Source of the DNA: Amycolatopsis nigrescens CSC17Ta-90 | GTDB lineage: Bacteria; Actinomycetota; Actinomycetes; Mycobacteriales; Pseudonocardiaceae | DNA: 64,000 nt | NCBI RefSeq assembly: GCF_000384315.1 | Contig: NZ_ARVW01000001.1 | Coordinates: forward strand, 5,022,157 to 5,086,156 | Direction of reading: 5' to 3' | Shown: piece by piece, positions 8,394-17,495 of the stretch | Numbering within the stretch: position 1 is the first letter of the stretch | Layout of the letters: every line of letters begins with the position of its first letter | The notes under the pieces: model-generated | The model's database searches: none | The model's input: the letters and a program-made list of their open reading frames with translations, nothing else | Told to the model about the DNA's origin: nothing | Program-made: the position numbers and the translations under genes

Positions 8394-9143
8394 ATGCGGA
8401 AAAGGGTGGTCGTCGCGGTTGTGGTCGCGTTGCTGGGACTGGTGCCGGGGCAGGCGAGTGCGGCCACCCAGGTGAAGGTGCTGCAGCTGAACATCTGCCA
8501 CAGCGGGCTCGCCGATTGCTTCACCGGCGACCGGGTGATGACCAAGGTGAAGTCGGTGATCGCTTCGGTCAAACCGCAGGTGCTTTCGGTGAATGAAGCG
8601 TGCTCCGGCGACGTCGAGCCGCTTCGCGCGGAGCTAGGCGCGGCCAGGACCAAGTTCGTCGCCGCGCAGCGGGCCGACGGCACACCGGTGAAGTGCACCA
8701 ACGGCCAGGACTACGGCAACATCGTGATGGTCGTGGACGCGCTCGCCGGTGGTGCGGGAGTCAGCGGCAAGTTCAGCGCACAGGACAGCAGCAACGAGAA
8801 GCGGGTCTGGGCCTGCCTGCCGGCTGGGAAACTGAGCGCCTGCGCCACCCATCTGTCCGCAAAGGACGGTTCGGTCGCGCTGGCGCAGTGCGAGGAGCTG
8901 ATGAGCCGGGCCGTCGAGTACGCGAAGACCGCGCCCACGGTGGTCGCCGGTGACCTGAACCTCCGCTACGGCGGGAGCCCCGATGCGCAGGACTGCAACC
9001 GCGGCGGCTTCTACCGCAAGGGCGACGGCGACCTGCAGCACATCTTCGCCAGCACCAACCTGACCTTTACCGGTAGCAGCAAGATCGACATGGCCGGCAG
9101 CACCGACCACCCCGCCTGGCTGATCACCACGTCTGCCCCTTAA
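8394..9143 (+). CDS. Secreted endonuclease/exonuclease/phosphatase-fold protein
   Basis: The 249-residue precursor has a Sec signal peptide (MRKRVVVAVVVALLGLVPGQASA, cleavage after about residue 23). The EEP/DNase I-like fold shows as LNICHSG (metal Asn), VLSVNEAC (metal Glu), GNIVMV, a THLS histidine motif, VAGDLNL (catalytic Asp) and the C-terminal STDHPAWL (catalytic His). It could be an extracellular nuclease or phosphoesterase; the substrate is not evident. Six cysteines suggest disulfides outside the cell. The TAA stop lies in the left arm of the next hairpin. Confidence 0.8.
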   Translation: MRKRVVVAVVVALLGLVPGQASAATQVKVLQLNICHSGLADCFTGDRVMTKVKSVIASVKPQVLSVNEACSGDVEPLRAELGAARTKFVAAQRADGTPVKCTNGQDYGNIVMVVDALAGGAGVSGKFSAQDSSNEKRVWACLPAGKLSACATHLSAKDGSVALAQCEELMSRAVEYAKTAPTVVAGDLNLRYGGSPDAQDCNRGGFYRKGDGDLQHIFASTNLTFTGSSKIDMAGSTDHPAWLITTSAP

Positions 9144-9187
9144 GGCCACCTTAGGGGCGTTGAGCGCCCTCATGGTGGCCTTAAGGG
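9137..9187. terminator. Hairpin, GGCCACCTT family (copy 3)
   Basis: Outer arms CCCTTAAGGCCACC (9137-9150) and GGTGGCCTTAAGGG (9174-9187) are perfect, with an inner GGCG/CGCC-type stem. It sits between convergent genes, and the TAA in its left arm is the stop codon of the EEP-fold gene. Confidence 0.68.
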
Positions 9188-9191
9188 ACGA

Positions 9192-10745
9192 TCAGAACAG
9201 CGGGGGGACGATGGCGTCGATGAGGTGCGGGCCGGGTTCGGCGACAGCGCGCGCGAACTGGTCGGCCAGCTCCTCGGCGGTGGTGGCCCTGGTGGCCGGT
9301 ACGCCGAGACCCTCGGAGATCTTCACGAAATCCATGTCCGGGCCGGACAGGTCCAGCAGCTGGTTCGCCTTCGGCCCGGAGCTTTCCGCGCCGACGCGTT
9401 GCAGCTCCAGCCGCAGGATCGCGTAGGCCCGGTTGTTCAGCAGCACCGTGGTGACGTCGAGGTTCTCCCTGGCCTGCGTCCACAGCGCGGAGATCGTGTA
9501 CAGCGCGCTGCCGTCGGACTGCAGGTTGATCACCGGCCTGCCCGGCGCGGCCACCGCGGCCCCGGTGGCGACCGGGATCCCGTAGCCGATCGCGCCACCG
9601 GTGAGGGTGAGCACGTCGTGCCGGGGCGCGCCCGCGGTCGCGGACGGCAGCAGCAGGCCGGAGGTGTTGGCTTCATCCGCGATGATCGCGTTCTCCGGCA
9701 GCAGCGCGCCGATCACGTCGACCCAGTTCTGCGGGGTGAGCTGGCCGCTCGGCACGGCGGGCCTGGACGCCTCCTGCAGCACCGGCTCGGTGTCCGGCGC
9801 GACCAGCGCGGCCAGGTCGTCCAGCGCACCGGGCACGTCCTCGTCCAGCTCGGCCAGCACGTGCACCTGGGTGCCCTCCGGGACCAGGTCGCTCGGCTTG
9901 CCGGGGTAGGCGAAGAAGGACACCGGCGCCTTGGTGCCGGCCACGATCAGGTGCTTGATCCCGTCGAGCTGGTAGGTGACCTGTTCGGCGAGGTAGCCGA
10001 GGCGTTCGATGCTCGGCAGCCCGGCGCCGCGCTCCAGCCTGCTGGGAAAGGTCTCCACGAACGGCTTGGCCCCGGTCGCGGCCGCGATCCGGCTGGTCGC
10101 GCGCAGCCCGGTCTCCCGGCACGCCCGCTCGCCGATCAGCAGCGCCACCTGCTCGCCGCCGCGCAGCAGCTCGGCGATCGCCTTCACGGTGGTCTCGTTG
10201 ACCTGTCGCGGTGCCCGCGGTGGCACCGGCTCGCACGCCTGCCCGCCGTCGCCCCAGGAGACGTCCGCGGGCAGCACCAGGGTGGCGATCTTGCCCGGGG
10301 TGTCCATCGCGGCGGCCACCGCGGCGGCGGCGTCCGCGCCCACGTCCGCGGAGTGCTCCGAGCGCCGGACCCAGCCGTTGAGCCAGCCCGCCAGTGCGTC
10401 GATGTCGGATTCCAGTGGTGCGTCGTACTTCTTGTGATAGGTGGCGTGGTCCCCGATCACGTTCACCATCGGGGTGTGCGCCCGGCGCGCGTTGTGCAGG
10501 TTCGCCAGCCCGTTGCCCATCCCCGGACCGAGGTGCAGCAGGGTCGCGGCCGGCCGGTCGGCCATCCGCGCGTAGCCGTCGGCGGCACCGGTGACCACGC
10601 CCTCGAACAGCCCGAGCACGCCGCGCATCTCCGGCACGCTGTCCAGCGCGGCCACGAAATGCATCTCGGAAGTGCCGGGGTTGGAGAAGCAGACGTCCAC
10701 GCCGGCGTCGACGAGGGTGCGGATCAGGGACTGTGCGCCGTTCAT
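9192..10745 (-). CDS. ThDP-dependent enzyme, acetolactate synthase large-subunit-like
   Basis: The 517-residue protein has the three-domain ThDP layout: an N-terminal PYR domain with catalytic Glu48 in GLFEGVVTGAADGYAR, a central domain, and a C-terminal PP domain with SDGSALYTI...VLLNN near residue 405. The canonical GDGS is replaced by SDGS. It belongs to the uncharacterised acetolactate-synthase-like group near benzoylformate and indolepyruvate decarboxylases; a branched-chain biosynthetic role is unlikely because no small subunit is near. The start overlaps the stop of the FAD-oxidase gene (ATGA), so the two proteins are translated together and may act on the same 2-oxo/2-hydroxy acid. 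Confidence 0.82.
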   Translation of the reverse strand: MNGAQSLIRTLVDAGVDVCFSNPGTSEMHFVAALDSVPEMRGVLGLFEGVVTGAADGYARMADRPAATLLHLGPGMGNGLANLHNARRAHTPMVNVIGDHATYHKKYDAPLESDIDALAGWLNGWVRRSEHSADVGADAAAAVAAAMDTPGKIATLVLPADVSWGDGGQACEPVPPRAPRQVNETTVKAIAELLRGGEQVALLIGERACRETGLRATSRIAAATGAKPFVETFPSRLERGAGLPSIERLGYLAEQVTYQLDGIKHLIVAGTKAPVSFFAYPGKPSDLVPEGTQVHVLAELDEDVPGALDDLAALVAPDTEPVLQEASRPAVPSGQLTPQNWVDVIGALLPENAIIADEANTSGLLLPSATAGAPRHDVLTLTGGAIGYGIPVATGAAVAAPGRPVINLQSDGSALYTISALWTQARENLDVTTVLLNNRAYAILRLELQRVGAESSGPKANQLLDLSGPDMDFVKISEGLGVPATRATTAEELADQFARAVAEPGPHLIDAIVPPLF

Positions 10746-12136
10746 GAATCTCCTAGAAGTACGCCGGGGTTGAGGATCCCGGCCGGGTCGAAAGCCTGCT
10801 TGATCCGGCGCATCAGCTCGATCTTCGCCGGGTCTTCGAGTTCGAGGAAGTGCTCGGTCTTGGCGTTGCCGAGGCCGTGCTCGCCGGAGATCGCCCCGCC
10901 CACGGCCATCCCCTCGGCGAAGATGTCGTGCAGCAGCTTCCGCCGCCGGTCCGGGTCCTTGCAGAAGATGCCGAGGTGCACGTTGCCGTCCCCGGCGTGC
11001 CCGCAGCCGAGCGCGCCGCCCTCCGCCGCGGTGGCCAGTTCCCTGGCCTTGGCGAGGAAGCCGGGCATCGCCGAACGCGGCACCACCACGTCGATCACGT
11101 CGTCCGCGCCGACCGACTTGGCCGTCCAGAACGCTTTCTCCCGCGCCTCGATCAGCTGACGGGCGGAACCGCCTTCCAGTACGTACACGTCCATTGCGCC
11201 GAGCTGGCCGAGCAGCTCGCCCAGTGCCTCGACGTCGCCGTCCAGCCGCTCGGTCAGCCGGTTCTCCAGTGCCACCACCAGATACGCCTGCGCGGAGTCG
11301 CGGACCGAGTCCGGGATGCCCAGCGCCAGCTTCTCGTTGTAGGCGATCGCGGCCAGGGTCAGCGTGTCGATGTACTCCAGGATGTGCGGGGCGAGCCCGC
11401 TGGAGAGGATCTTCGGCACGGCGTTCATCACCTGGTCGAGATCGCCGAACGGGGCGAGCACGGTGGCGCCGTGGGACAGCCGGGGATGCAGCTTGACGAT
11501 CACCTCGGTGGCCAGCGCGAGGGTGCCCTCCGAGCCGATGATCAGCTGGGTGAGGTCGTAGCCGGTGGAGGTCTTCACCGTCTTGCCGCCGGTGCGGATC
11601 AGCTCGCCGGTGGGCAGCGCGGCCTGCAGCCCGAGCACGTTGTGCCGGGTGACGCCGTACTTGACCGCGCGCATGCCGCCGGCGTTGGTGCCCACGTTGC
11701 CGCCGACGCTGGCGCTCAGCTCGCCGGGATAGACCGTGTAGCTCAGTCCCGCCGCCCGAGTCCGTTCGTCCAGTTCGGACAGTGTGACCCCGGGCTGCAC
11801 CACGGCCACGTGATTCTCGGCGTCGATCTCCAGCACCGCGTTCATCCGCTCGAAGGACACCAGCAGCCCGTCCTCGCGCGGCCGGGCCGCGCCGGAGAGG
11901 CCGGTGCCGGAGCCGCGCGCGGTGACCGGCACGCCGTGCTCGGCGGCGGCCTTCAGCAGCGCGGCCACTTCCTCCGCACTGGCCGGCTTGGCCAGGTAGC
12001 GGGGTTTGCGCGGCTCGACGGTGAGGGCTTCGTCGTGCGCGTAGTCCTCGGCGATGTCCGCACCGCTGAGCAGGTTCGGGATGCCAACCACGCCGGCGAA
12101 CGCCGCCGCCGGTCCGGAACCGACATCGTCGGCCAT
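10742..12136 (-). CDS. FAD-linked oxidase, glycolate oxidase GlcD / D-lactate dehydrogenase-like
   Basis: This protein of 464 residues has an N-terminal PCMH FAD-binding domain (VTARGSGTGLSGAARP; SVGGNVGTNAGG). The C-terminal FAD-oxidase cap contains CGHAGDGNVHLGIF and GEHGLGNAK, typical of enzymes oxidising D-2-hydroxy acids to 2-oxo acids. The frame is open to 12274, but the extra N-terminus only translates the hairpin repeat. ATG 12136, preceded by AGGTGG, gives a normal family N-terminus. It overlaps the ThDP gene by 4 bp. Confidence 0.87.
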   Translation of the reverse strand: MADDVGSGPAAAFAGVVGIPNLLSGADIAEDYAHDEALTVEPRKPRYLAKPASAEEVAALLKAAAEHGVPVTARGSGTGLSGAARPREDGLLVSFERMNAVLEIDAENHVAVVQPGVTLSELDERTRAAGLSYTVYPGELSASVGGNVGTNAGGMRAVKYGVTRHNVLGLQAALPTGELIRTGGKTVKTSTGYDLTQLIIGSEGTLALATEVIVKLHPRLSHGATVLAPFGDLDQVMNAVPKILSSGLAPHILEYIDTLTLAAIAYNEKLALGIPDSVRDSAQAYLVVALENRLTERLDGDVEALGELLGQLGAMDVYVLEGGSARQLIEAREKAFWTAKSVGADDVIDVVVPRSAMPGFLAKARELATAAEGGALGCGHAGDGNVHLGIFCKDPDRRRKLLHDIFAEGMAVGGAISGEHGLGNAKTEHFLELEDPAKIELMRRIKQAFDPAGILNPGVLLGDS

Positions 12137-12235
12137 GACGGTGCCACCTGCTCTCTGCTGCTCGGGCGGGTCGTTGTCCGGCAGCGTAGTACGGATCGGC
12201 GAGAGCATGCCATGAAAACTATTCGCGTTTGCCGC

Positions 12236-12291
12236 ATGCAGCGAGGCCACCTTCACTGCGTTGAACGCAGGCAAGGTGGCCTTCGCTGCAT
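12236..12291. terminator. Hairpin, GGCCACCTT family (copy 4)
   Basis: ATGCAGCGA-GGCCACCTT pairs with AAGGTGGCC-TTCGCTGCAT, with inner stem CTGCGT-tga-ACGCAG. Copies 1, 2 and 4 are near-identical in core and loop. It lies at the end of the aminotransferase-DUF3830 transcript and upstream of the FAD-oxidase gene. Confidence 0.65.
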
Positions 12292-12298
12292 AAGCGGG

Positions 12299-12799
12299 TT
12301 ACTCGGAGCGGGTGAAGGAGAGGGTCTCGCCTTCGACGCCGCGCAGCCAGAGGTCCTGGGCGGCGGCGGCCATTTCCGCCAGGCCCTCTTCGATGGTGGC
12401 GAACACGTTGCCGGGCACCCAGCCGGCATCGCCGTTGATCAGCAGGTTGTTGCGCCCGTAGAAGATCGCCAGGTCGGTCGCGCCCTGGTCGCTGTGCGCC
12501 TCGCTGCCTTCGTCGTAGCCGTACGCCGGGTTGCCGATCTCCCATGCCTCGAAGCCGAAGTACACGACGTCGCCAGGAATCGGGGTGACGGTCGGGTTCT
12601 CGCGGCCAGGCTTGGGCTCGGCGAACGGCGGCACCAGCGTGTACACCTCGTTGCGGGCGTACTTCGCGTGGTAGGCCGAGCTGCTCTGCGGCAGCGCGTC
12701 CCAGACCGCCTTGCAGGTGCGCGGCGCCTCGGCTTCGAGCAGCCGCGCACGGCAGGACACCCCGCGCTTGTCCAGGGTGATGGTGATGTAGCGCGCCAC
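12299..12799 (-). CDS. DUF3830 family protein (predicted cyclophilin-like fold)
   Basis: The 166-residue protein matches DUF3830 along its length: MARYITITLDKRGVSC at the start, PRTCKAVWDALP, KYARNEVYTLVPPFA, and NPTVTPIPGDVVYFGFEAWEIG in the middle. Family members are often encoded beside amidases, hydantoinases and racemases and have no established activity. The gene starts 14 bp after the GABA-type aminotransferase stop, so it is very likely co-transcribed and in the same regulon. A lyase, isomerase or binding role for a small acid substrate is conceivable but not shown. Confidence 0.8.
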   Translation of the reverse strand: MARYITITLDKRGVSCRARLLEAEAPRTCKAVWDALPQSSSAYHAKYARNEVYTLVPPFAEPKPGRENPTVTPIPGDVVYFGFEAWEIGNPAYGYDEGSEAHSDQGATDLAIFYGRNNLLINGDAGWVPGNVFATIEEGLAEMAAAAQDLWLRGVEGETLSFTRSE

Positions 12800-12813
12800 T
12801 TCTCGGTTTCCCC

Positions 12814-14070
12814 TCAGTTCTTGGTGACGGACGCGACCGCGTCGGCCCAGATGTCCAGTGCCTCGTCCACCTGCTCGGCGGTGACCACCAGCGGCGGGAT
12901 CATCCGCACCACGTTCATGTACGCCCCGCAGGTGAGCAGCAGCAGCCCGCGCTCCGCGGCGGCCTTCTGCACGGCCTGTGCGGTCGCGTTGTCCGGCTGG
13001 CCGTCCGGGGTGGTGAACTCCGAGCCGACCAGCAGCCCGAGCCCGCGCACGTCGCCGATCTGCGGGGTCTTCTCGCCGACCAGCTTGGCGCCGGCCAGCA
13101 GCTGCTCGCCCCTAGCCGCAGCGTTCTCCACCAGGCCCTCTTCCTGGATAACGGCCAACGTCGCCGCGGCGGCCGCGCAGGAGACCGCGTTGCCGCCGTA
13201 GGTGCCGCCCTGCGAACCGGGCCACGCCTTGCTCATCAGCTCAGTGGACGCGGCGATGCCGGACAGCGGGAAGCCGCTGGCCAGTCCCTTGGCGATGACG
13301 ATCACGTCCGGGCGCACGTCGAAGTGGTCGTGTCCCCAGAACTTCCCGGTGCGCCCGAAACCGGTCTGCACCTCGTCGATCACCAGCAGGATGCCGTGCC
13401 GGTCGGCCCGCTCGCGCAGACCGGCGAAGAACTCGGTGTTCGCCGGCACGTAGCCGCCTTCGCCGAGCACCGGCTCGATCACGAAGGCCGCGGTCTCGTT
13501 CGGCGCGCTGACCGTGGCGAACAGGTAGTCCAGCTCCTGGAGCGCGAACTTCGTCGCGGTCGCCTGGTCCCAGCCGTAGCGGAAGGCGTTCGGGAACGGG
13601 GCCACGTGCACCCCGCCCATCAGCGGCGAGATGCCGGCGCTGAACCGGGTGCCCGAGGTGGTCATGGTCGCGGTGGCCACGGTCCGGCCGTGGAAGCCGC
13701 CCTGGAAGACGATCACGTTCGGCCGCCCGGTGGCCTGTCGGGAAAGCCGCAGCGCCGCTTCCACGCCTTCACTGCCCGAGTTGGCGAAGAACAGCGAGTC
13801 GAGGCCGTCGGGCAGCACTTCGCCGAGCTTCTCGGTGAGGTCGAGCAGCGGCTTGTGCATCACGGTCGTGTACTGGCCGTGGATCAGCTTGCCGATCTGC
13901 TCCTGCGCGGCGGCGACCACCTTGGGGTGGCAGTGTCCGGTACTGGTGACGCCGATGCCGGCGGTGAAGTCCAGGTTGCGCTTGCCGCTGGTGTCGTACA
14001 GATAGACACCCTCGCCGTGGTCGACGACGACCGGGGTGGCCTGCTTGAGCAGCGGGGAGAGCTTGGCCAT
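12814..14070 (-). CDS. Class III PLP aminotransferase, 4-aminobutyrate transaminase-like
   Basis: This 418-residue fold-type I aminotransferase carries NSGSEGVEAALRLSRQATGRPNVIVFQGGFHGRT, LLVIDEVQTGFGRTG (cofactor Asp) and VIVIAKGLASGFPLSG, placing the PLP lysine near residue 260. These match GABA, beta-alanine or other omega-amino-acid transaminases, which give a semialdehyde product. An aldehyde dehydrogenase gene is transcribed divergently from the same 100-bp intergenic region, so amine transfer followed by semialdehyde oxidation is a natural pair. The ribosome site GAAGGAG lies about 10 bases before ATG 14070. An ATTGTTGACAAT operator lies upstream. Confidence 0.88.
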   Translation of the reverse strand: MAKLSPLLKQATPVVVDHGEGVYLYDTSGKRNLDFTAGIGVTSTGHCHPKVVAAAQEQIGKLIHGQYTTVMHKPLLDLTEKLGEVLPDGLDSLFFANSGSEGVEAALRLSRQATGRPNVIVFQGGFHGRTVATATMTTSGTRFSAGISPLMGGVHVAPFPNAFRYGWDQATATKFALQELDYLFATVSAPNETAAFVIEPVLGEGGYVPANTEFFAGLRERADRHGILLVIDEVQTGFGRTGKFWGHDHFDVRPDVIVIAKGLASGFPLSGIAASTELMSKAWPGSQGGTYGGNAVSCAAAAATLAVIQEEGLVENAAARGEQLLAGAKLVGEKTPQIGDVRGLGLLVGSEFTTPDGQPDNATAQAVQKAAAERGLLLLTCGAYMNVVRMIPPLVVTAEQVDEALDIWADAVASVTKN

Positions 14071-14102
14071 GACAGCGACGCTCCTTCAGGGTTGCGAGGG
14101 TG

Positions 14103-14131
14103 TTGTCGATTGTTGACAATATTCGTAGCAT
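14103..14131 (+). promoter_or_regulatory. Aldehyde-dehydrogenase promoter with ATTGTTGACAAT operator in the spacer
   Basis: TTGTCG (14103-14108) and TAGCAT (14126-14131, TAnnnT) are 17 bp apart. The palindrome ATTGTTGACAAT fills 14109-14120 inside the spacer. This is the first of three identical operators in the block. Binding there should block both the aldehyde-dehydrogenase and the divergent aminotransferase transcripts. The presumed binder is the GntR/FCD protein at 19.0-19.7 kb. Confidence 0.6.
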
Positions 14132-14171
14132 GGCCTTCGGACCGGCGCAATGAAGCATGAACAGGAGCGGG

Positions 14172-15635
14172 ATGAGCGAGATCAGTGAGACCGGGGTAGT
14201 CGACGCGGTCGGCAAGGACCTGTTCATCGGCGGTAAGTGGACTTCCGCGGCCGGTGGCAGGACGTTCCCGGTGTACGACCCGTCGAACGGCAAAGTGCTG
14301 TGCGAGGTGGCCGACGCCTCGCCGGCGGACGGTGTGGCCGCACTGGACGCGGCGGTCGCCGCGCAGCCGGGGTTCGCCGCCGTCGCCCCGCGCGAACGCG
14401 GTGAGATCCTGCGCCGCGCCTACGAGCTGCTCATCGCGCGCAACGAAGAGCTGGCGCTGCTGATGACGCTGGAGATGGGCAAGCCGCTGGCCGAGGCGCG
14501 CGGCGAGATCACCTACGCCGCCGAGTTCTTCCGCTGGTTCGCCGAGGAAGCGGTGCGCATCGACGGCGGGTACGCGGTCGCGCCGAACGGCAGCGGCCGG
14601 TTCCTGGTCACCAAGCAGCCGGTCGGCCCGACCCTGCTGATCACGCCGTGGAACTTCCCGATGGCGATGGGCGGGCGCAAGCTCGGCCCGGCGATCGCGG
14701 CCGGCTGCACCTCGGTGATCAAGCCCGCCGCGCAGACCCCGCTGTCCATGCTCGCGCTGGCCGGCATCCTGGCCGAGGCCGGGCTGCCGGAGGGGGTGGT
14801 GAACGTGCTGACCACCAGCGACTCCGGCGGGGTGATGGAGCCGCTGATCCGGGACGGCCGGGCGCGCAAGCTCTCCTTCACCGGGTCCACCTCGGTCGGC
14901 CGCAAGCTGCTGGAGCAGAGCGCGGAGAAGGTGCTGCGCACCTCCATGGAGCTGGGCGGCAACGCGCCGTTCCTGGTCTTCGACGACGCCGACATGGACG
15001 CCGCCATCGAGGGTGCGATGCAGGCCAAGATGCGCAACATCGGCGAGGCGTGCACCGCGGCGAACCGGTTCTACGTGCAGCGCGGGGTGGTGGAGGAGTT
15101 CTCCCGGCGGCTGACCGAGCGGATGTCCGCGCTGCCGCTTGGCCGCGGCACCGAGGACGGCGTGGTGGTCGGCCCGCTGATCGACAGGGCCGCGGTGGAG
15201 AAGGTGAGCAGCCTGGTCTCCGACGCCGCCGACCGCGGCGCCAAGGTGCTCACCGGTGGGTCCACTGTGGACGGTCCGGGCAACTTCTACCAGGCGACCG
15301 TGCTCACCGACGTGCCGAAGGACGCCAAGCTGGCCTCCGAGGAGATCTTCGGCCCGGTGGCGCCGATCTCGGTGTTCGACACCGAGGACGAGGCGGTGGC
15401 CGCCGCGAACGACACCGAGTACGGGCTGGTGTCCTATCTGTACACCAGTGACGTGAAGCGCGCGCTGCGCGTCTCGGAGCGGCTGGAGGCCGGCATGATC
15501 GGCCTCAACCAGGGCATCGTGTCCAACCCGGCCGCACCGTTCGGCGGGATCAAGCAGTCCGGCCTCGGCCGCGAGGGCGGCACGGTCGGCATCGAGGAGT
15601 TCCTGGAGACGAAGTACATCGCGGTGAGCCTGTGA
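14172..15635 (+). CDS. NAD(P)-dependent aldehyde dehydrogenase, succinate-semialdehyde dehydrogenase-like
   Basis: From ATG 14172 the protein has 487 residues. AGGAG lies four bases upstream, and an in-frame ATG at 14157 would give five more residues. ALDH signatures are LITPWNFPMAM, FTGSTSVGRKLL, catalytic Glu260 in MELGGNAPFLV and the nucleophile Cys294 in NIGEACTAANRF. The best match is the GabD/succinate-semialdehyde group, which produces dicarboxylates for the TCA cycle. The dehydrogenase gene downstream overlaps the stop (GTGA), so it is the first gene of a two-gene transcript divergent from the aminotransferase. Confidence 0.9.
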   Translation: MSEISETGVVDAVGKDLFIGGKWTSAAGGRTFPVYDPSNGKVLCEVADASPADGVAALDAAVAAQPGFAAVAPRERGEILRRAYELLIARNEELALLMTLEMGKPLAEARGEITYAAEFFRWFAEEAVRIDGGYAVAPNGSGRFLVTKQPVGPTLLITPWNFPMAMGGRKLGPAIAAGCTSVIKPAAQTPLSMLALAGILAEAGLPEGVVNVLTTSDSGGVMEPLIRDGRARKLSFTGSTSVGRKLLEQSAEKVLRTSMELGGNAPFLVFDDADMDAAIEGAMQAKMRNIGEACTAANRFYVQRGVVEEFSRRLTERMSALPLGRGTEDGVVVGPLIDRAAVEKVSSLVSDAADRGAKVLTGGSTVDGPGNFYQATVLTDVPKDAKLASEEIFGPVAPISVFDTEDEAVAAANDTEYGLVSYLYTSDVKRALRVSERLEAGMIGLNQGIVSNPAAPFGGIKQSGLGREGGTVGIEEFLETKYIAVSL

Positions 15636-16693
15636 CGGACTACTACTCGATCGCGGCGATTCCCGGTGACGGGATCGGCGTGGACGTCAGCGTCGAGGCG
15701 CGCAAGGTGCTCGACCGGGCCGCGGAGCTGCACGAGTTCGGTCTGCAGTGGACGGAGTTCGACTGGAGCTGCGAGCGGTACACCCAGACCGGCGCCATGA
15801 TGCCGGAGGACGGGGTGGACCAGCTCGCGAAGTTCGACGGGATCTTCCTCGGCGCGGTCGGTTTTCCCGGTGTGCCGGACCACGTTTCGCTGTGGGGCTT
15901 GCTGATCCCGCTGCGCCGGGCGTTCGCGCAGTACGTGAACCTGCGGCCGGTCCGGCTGCTGCCGGGCACCAGGTCGGTGCTCGAGGGCAGGGACGCGGCC
16001 GAGTTGGAGATGGTGATCGTCCGGGAGAACTCCGAGGGCGAGTACTCGGCCATCGGCGGCAGGCACAACACCGGGCAGGCGAGCGAGTTCGTGCTGCAGG
16101 AGTCGGTGTTCACCCGCGTCGGCGTGCAGCGGATCATCCGGTACGCCTTCGAGCTGGCCCGCACCCGTAGCGGCCGGGTCTGCTCGGCAACCAAGTCCAA
16201 CGGGCTGATCCATTCGATGCCGTACTGGGACGAGAACTTCGCCGAGATCGCGGCGGAGTACCCGGATGTCCAAAGTGAACAGTGCCATGTGGACGCACTG
16301 GCGGCGCGGATGGTGCAGCAGCCGGACCGGCTGGACGTGGTGGTGGCGTCGAACCTGTTCGGCGACATTCTCAGCGACCTGGCGGCCGCGGTCACCGGCG
16401 GGCTCGGCATGGCGCCTTCGGGCAACATCAACCCGCCCGGCGAGTACCCGTCCATGTTCGAGGCGGTGCACGGCAGCGCGCCGGACATCGCCGGGCAGGG
16501 CATCGCCAACCCGGTGGCCCAGGTGCTGGCCGGGGTGATGATGCTCGAACACCTCGGTGAGCCGGTGGCCGCGCGGGCGGTCAACGCAGCGGTGGAGAAG
16601 GTGCTCGCCGACGGCGAGGTGGCCACCCCCGACCTCGGCGGCAAGTCGACCACCGCCGAGCTCGGCACCGCCATCGCCGCCGCCCTCGGCTAG
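15632..16693 (+). CDS. Tartrate dehydrogenase-like member of the isocitrate/isopropylmalate dehydrogenase family
   Basis: The 353-residue enzyme has [13 protein letters not shown] at the N-terminus, [14 protein letters not shown] in the substrate-phosphate loop region, KSNGL (catalytic Lys), [26 protein letters not shown] (metal Asp residues) and [19 protein letters not shown] in the NAD site. The ENSEGEYS form is typical of tartrate/D-malate dehydrogenases rather than LeuB. It probably oxidises and decarboxylates a 2-hydroxy-dicarboxylate using NAD and Mn/Mg. The GTG start overlaps the aldehyde-dehydrogenase stop, and a perfect hairpin follows. Confidence 0.87.
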   Translation: MTDYYSIAAIPGDGIGVDVSVEARKVLDRAAELHEFGLQWTEFDWSCERYTQTGAMMPEDGVDQLAKFDGIFLGAVGFPGVPDHVSLWGLLIPLRRAFAQYVNLRPVRLLPGTRSVLEGRDAAELEMVIVRENSEGEYSAIGGRHNTGQASEFVLQESVFTRVGVQRIIRYAFELARTRSGRVCSATKSNGLIHSMPYWDENFAEIAAEYPDVQSEQCHVDALAARMVQQPDRLDVVVASNLFGDILSDLAAAVTGGLGMAPSGNINPPGEYPSMFEAVHGSAPDIAGQGIANPVAQVLAGVMMLEHLGEPVAARAVNAAVEKVLADGEVATPDLGGKSTTAELGTAIAAALG

Positions 16694-16721
16694 CGCCACC
16701 GGCGATTTCGCAGGTCAACGC

Positions 16722-16765
16722 TCGTGAGTGGAAAGTGTTGCTGGGGCAACACTTTCCACTCACGA
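16722..16765. terminator. Perfect hairpin, CGTGAGTG family (copy 1)
   Basis: Perfect 20-bp arms begin TCGTGAGTGGAAAGTGTTGC (16722-16741; complement 16746-16765) around a TGGG loop. It lies between the convergent tartrate dehydrogenase-like and TetR genes. Copies 2 and 3 of this family are at 32.79 and 49.63 kb. Confidence 0.72.
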
Positions 16766-16767
16766 CG

Positions 16768-17427
16768 TCAAGGGTGGGTGTTGTGCAGGCCGGGGGCGCC
16801 GGTGACCTGGCGGCTGTGCTCGATCAGCGCCGGGTAGTCCGCCGCGATGCCGCCGAGTAGCGCTTCCACGGCGCGCTCGATCTCGTCCTCGGTGGTCGGG
16901 GCGTGGCCGAACAGGGCGCGGTAGTGCACCAGTGAGCCGAGCATGTCCAGGATCAGGTCGCGGTCCAGATCCTCGCGGAGGTCGCCGCGCGCGGCCGCGC
17001 GGTCGAGCATCTGTGCCACGGCGGCGCGCGGGGGCTCGAAGAGGGTGGCCATGAACCCCTCGCGCAGCCCGGTGTCGGCGCTGCAGTCGGCCAGCAGCGG
17101 GCCGAGCACGTCGGGATGGATCCGCCGGAACGCGCCGACGAACACGGCGATGCCCTCGTTCAGGTCGCAGATCGTGCAGCCGGTGTCCGGCACCTGCTGC
17201 TCGCCGAGCCTGGCGGCGAGCGCGGCGAGCACCAGCCCCTGCCGGTTGGGCCAGCGGCGGTAGATCGCCGGTTTGGTGCTCTCCGCTCGGCGCGCGACCT
17301 CTTCGAGGGTCAGCCGGCGGTATCCCGACTCGTCGAGCACGGCCAGCGTCGCCGCCAGCACGGCCGCGTCGATCTGCGGGTCGCGGGGACGGCCGCCGCG
17401 GACCGGCGCGGGCTGGGGATCCGACAT
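16768..17427 (-). CDS. TetR-family regulator of the adjacent MFS exporter
   Basis: The 219-residue repressor has a TetR HTH at about residues 40-63 (LEEVARRAESTKPAIYRRWPNRQGLV) and a ligand domain with two close cysteines (CTICDLNEG). The gene is divergent from the 14-helix MFS transporter, with 68 bp between starts that contain an inverted repeat. This is the classic layout of a drug-efflux pump and its local repressor. The stop lies just after a perfect hairpin. Confidence 0.88.
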   Translation of the reverse strand: MSDPQPAPVRGGRPRDPQIDAAVLAATLAVLDESGYRRLTLEEVARRAESTKPAIYRRWPNRQGLVLAALAARLGEQQVPDTGCTICDLNEGIAVFVGAFRRIHPDVLGPLLADCSADTGLREGFMATLFEPPRAAVAQMLDRAAARGDLREDLDRDLILDMLGSLVHYRALFGHAPTTEDEIERAVEALLGGIAADYPALIEHSRQVTGAPGLHNTHP

Positions 17428-17447
17428 GGCTTCAGCCTAACCGCCAC

Positions 17448-17475
17448 TTATGTTACGTTACGGATCGGAACATAA
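17448..17475. promoter_or_regulatory. Candidate operator between TetR and MFS genes
   Basis: TTATGTT (17448-17454) and AACATAA (17469-17475) form a 7-bp inverted repeat with a 14-bp centre that includes ACGTTACGGATC. It sits between the divergent starts. Binding by the TetR protein is inferred from position. Confidence 0.45.
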
Positions 17476-17495
17476 ATATCAGCCGGGAGGGTGCG

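Noticed and set aside
12137..12274. A longer N-terminus for the FAD-linked oxidase
   Set aside because: The extra residues come from translating the GGCCACCTT hairpin; ATG 12136 has a ribosome site and the family N-terminus.
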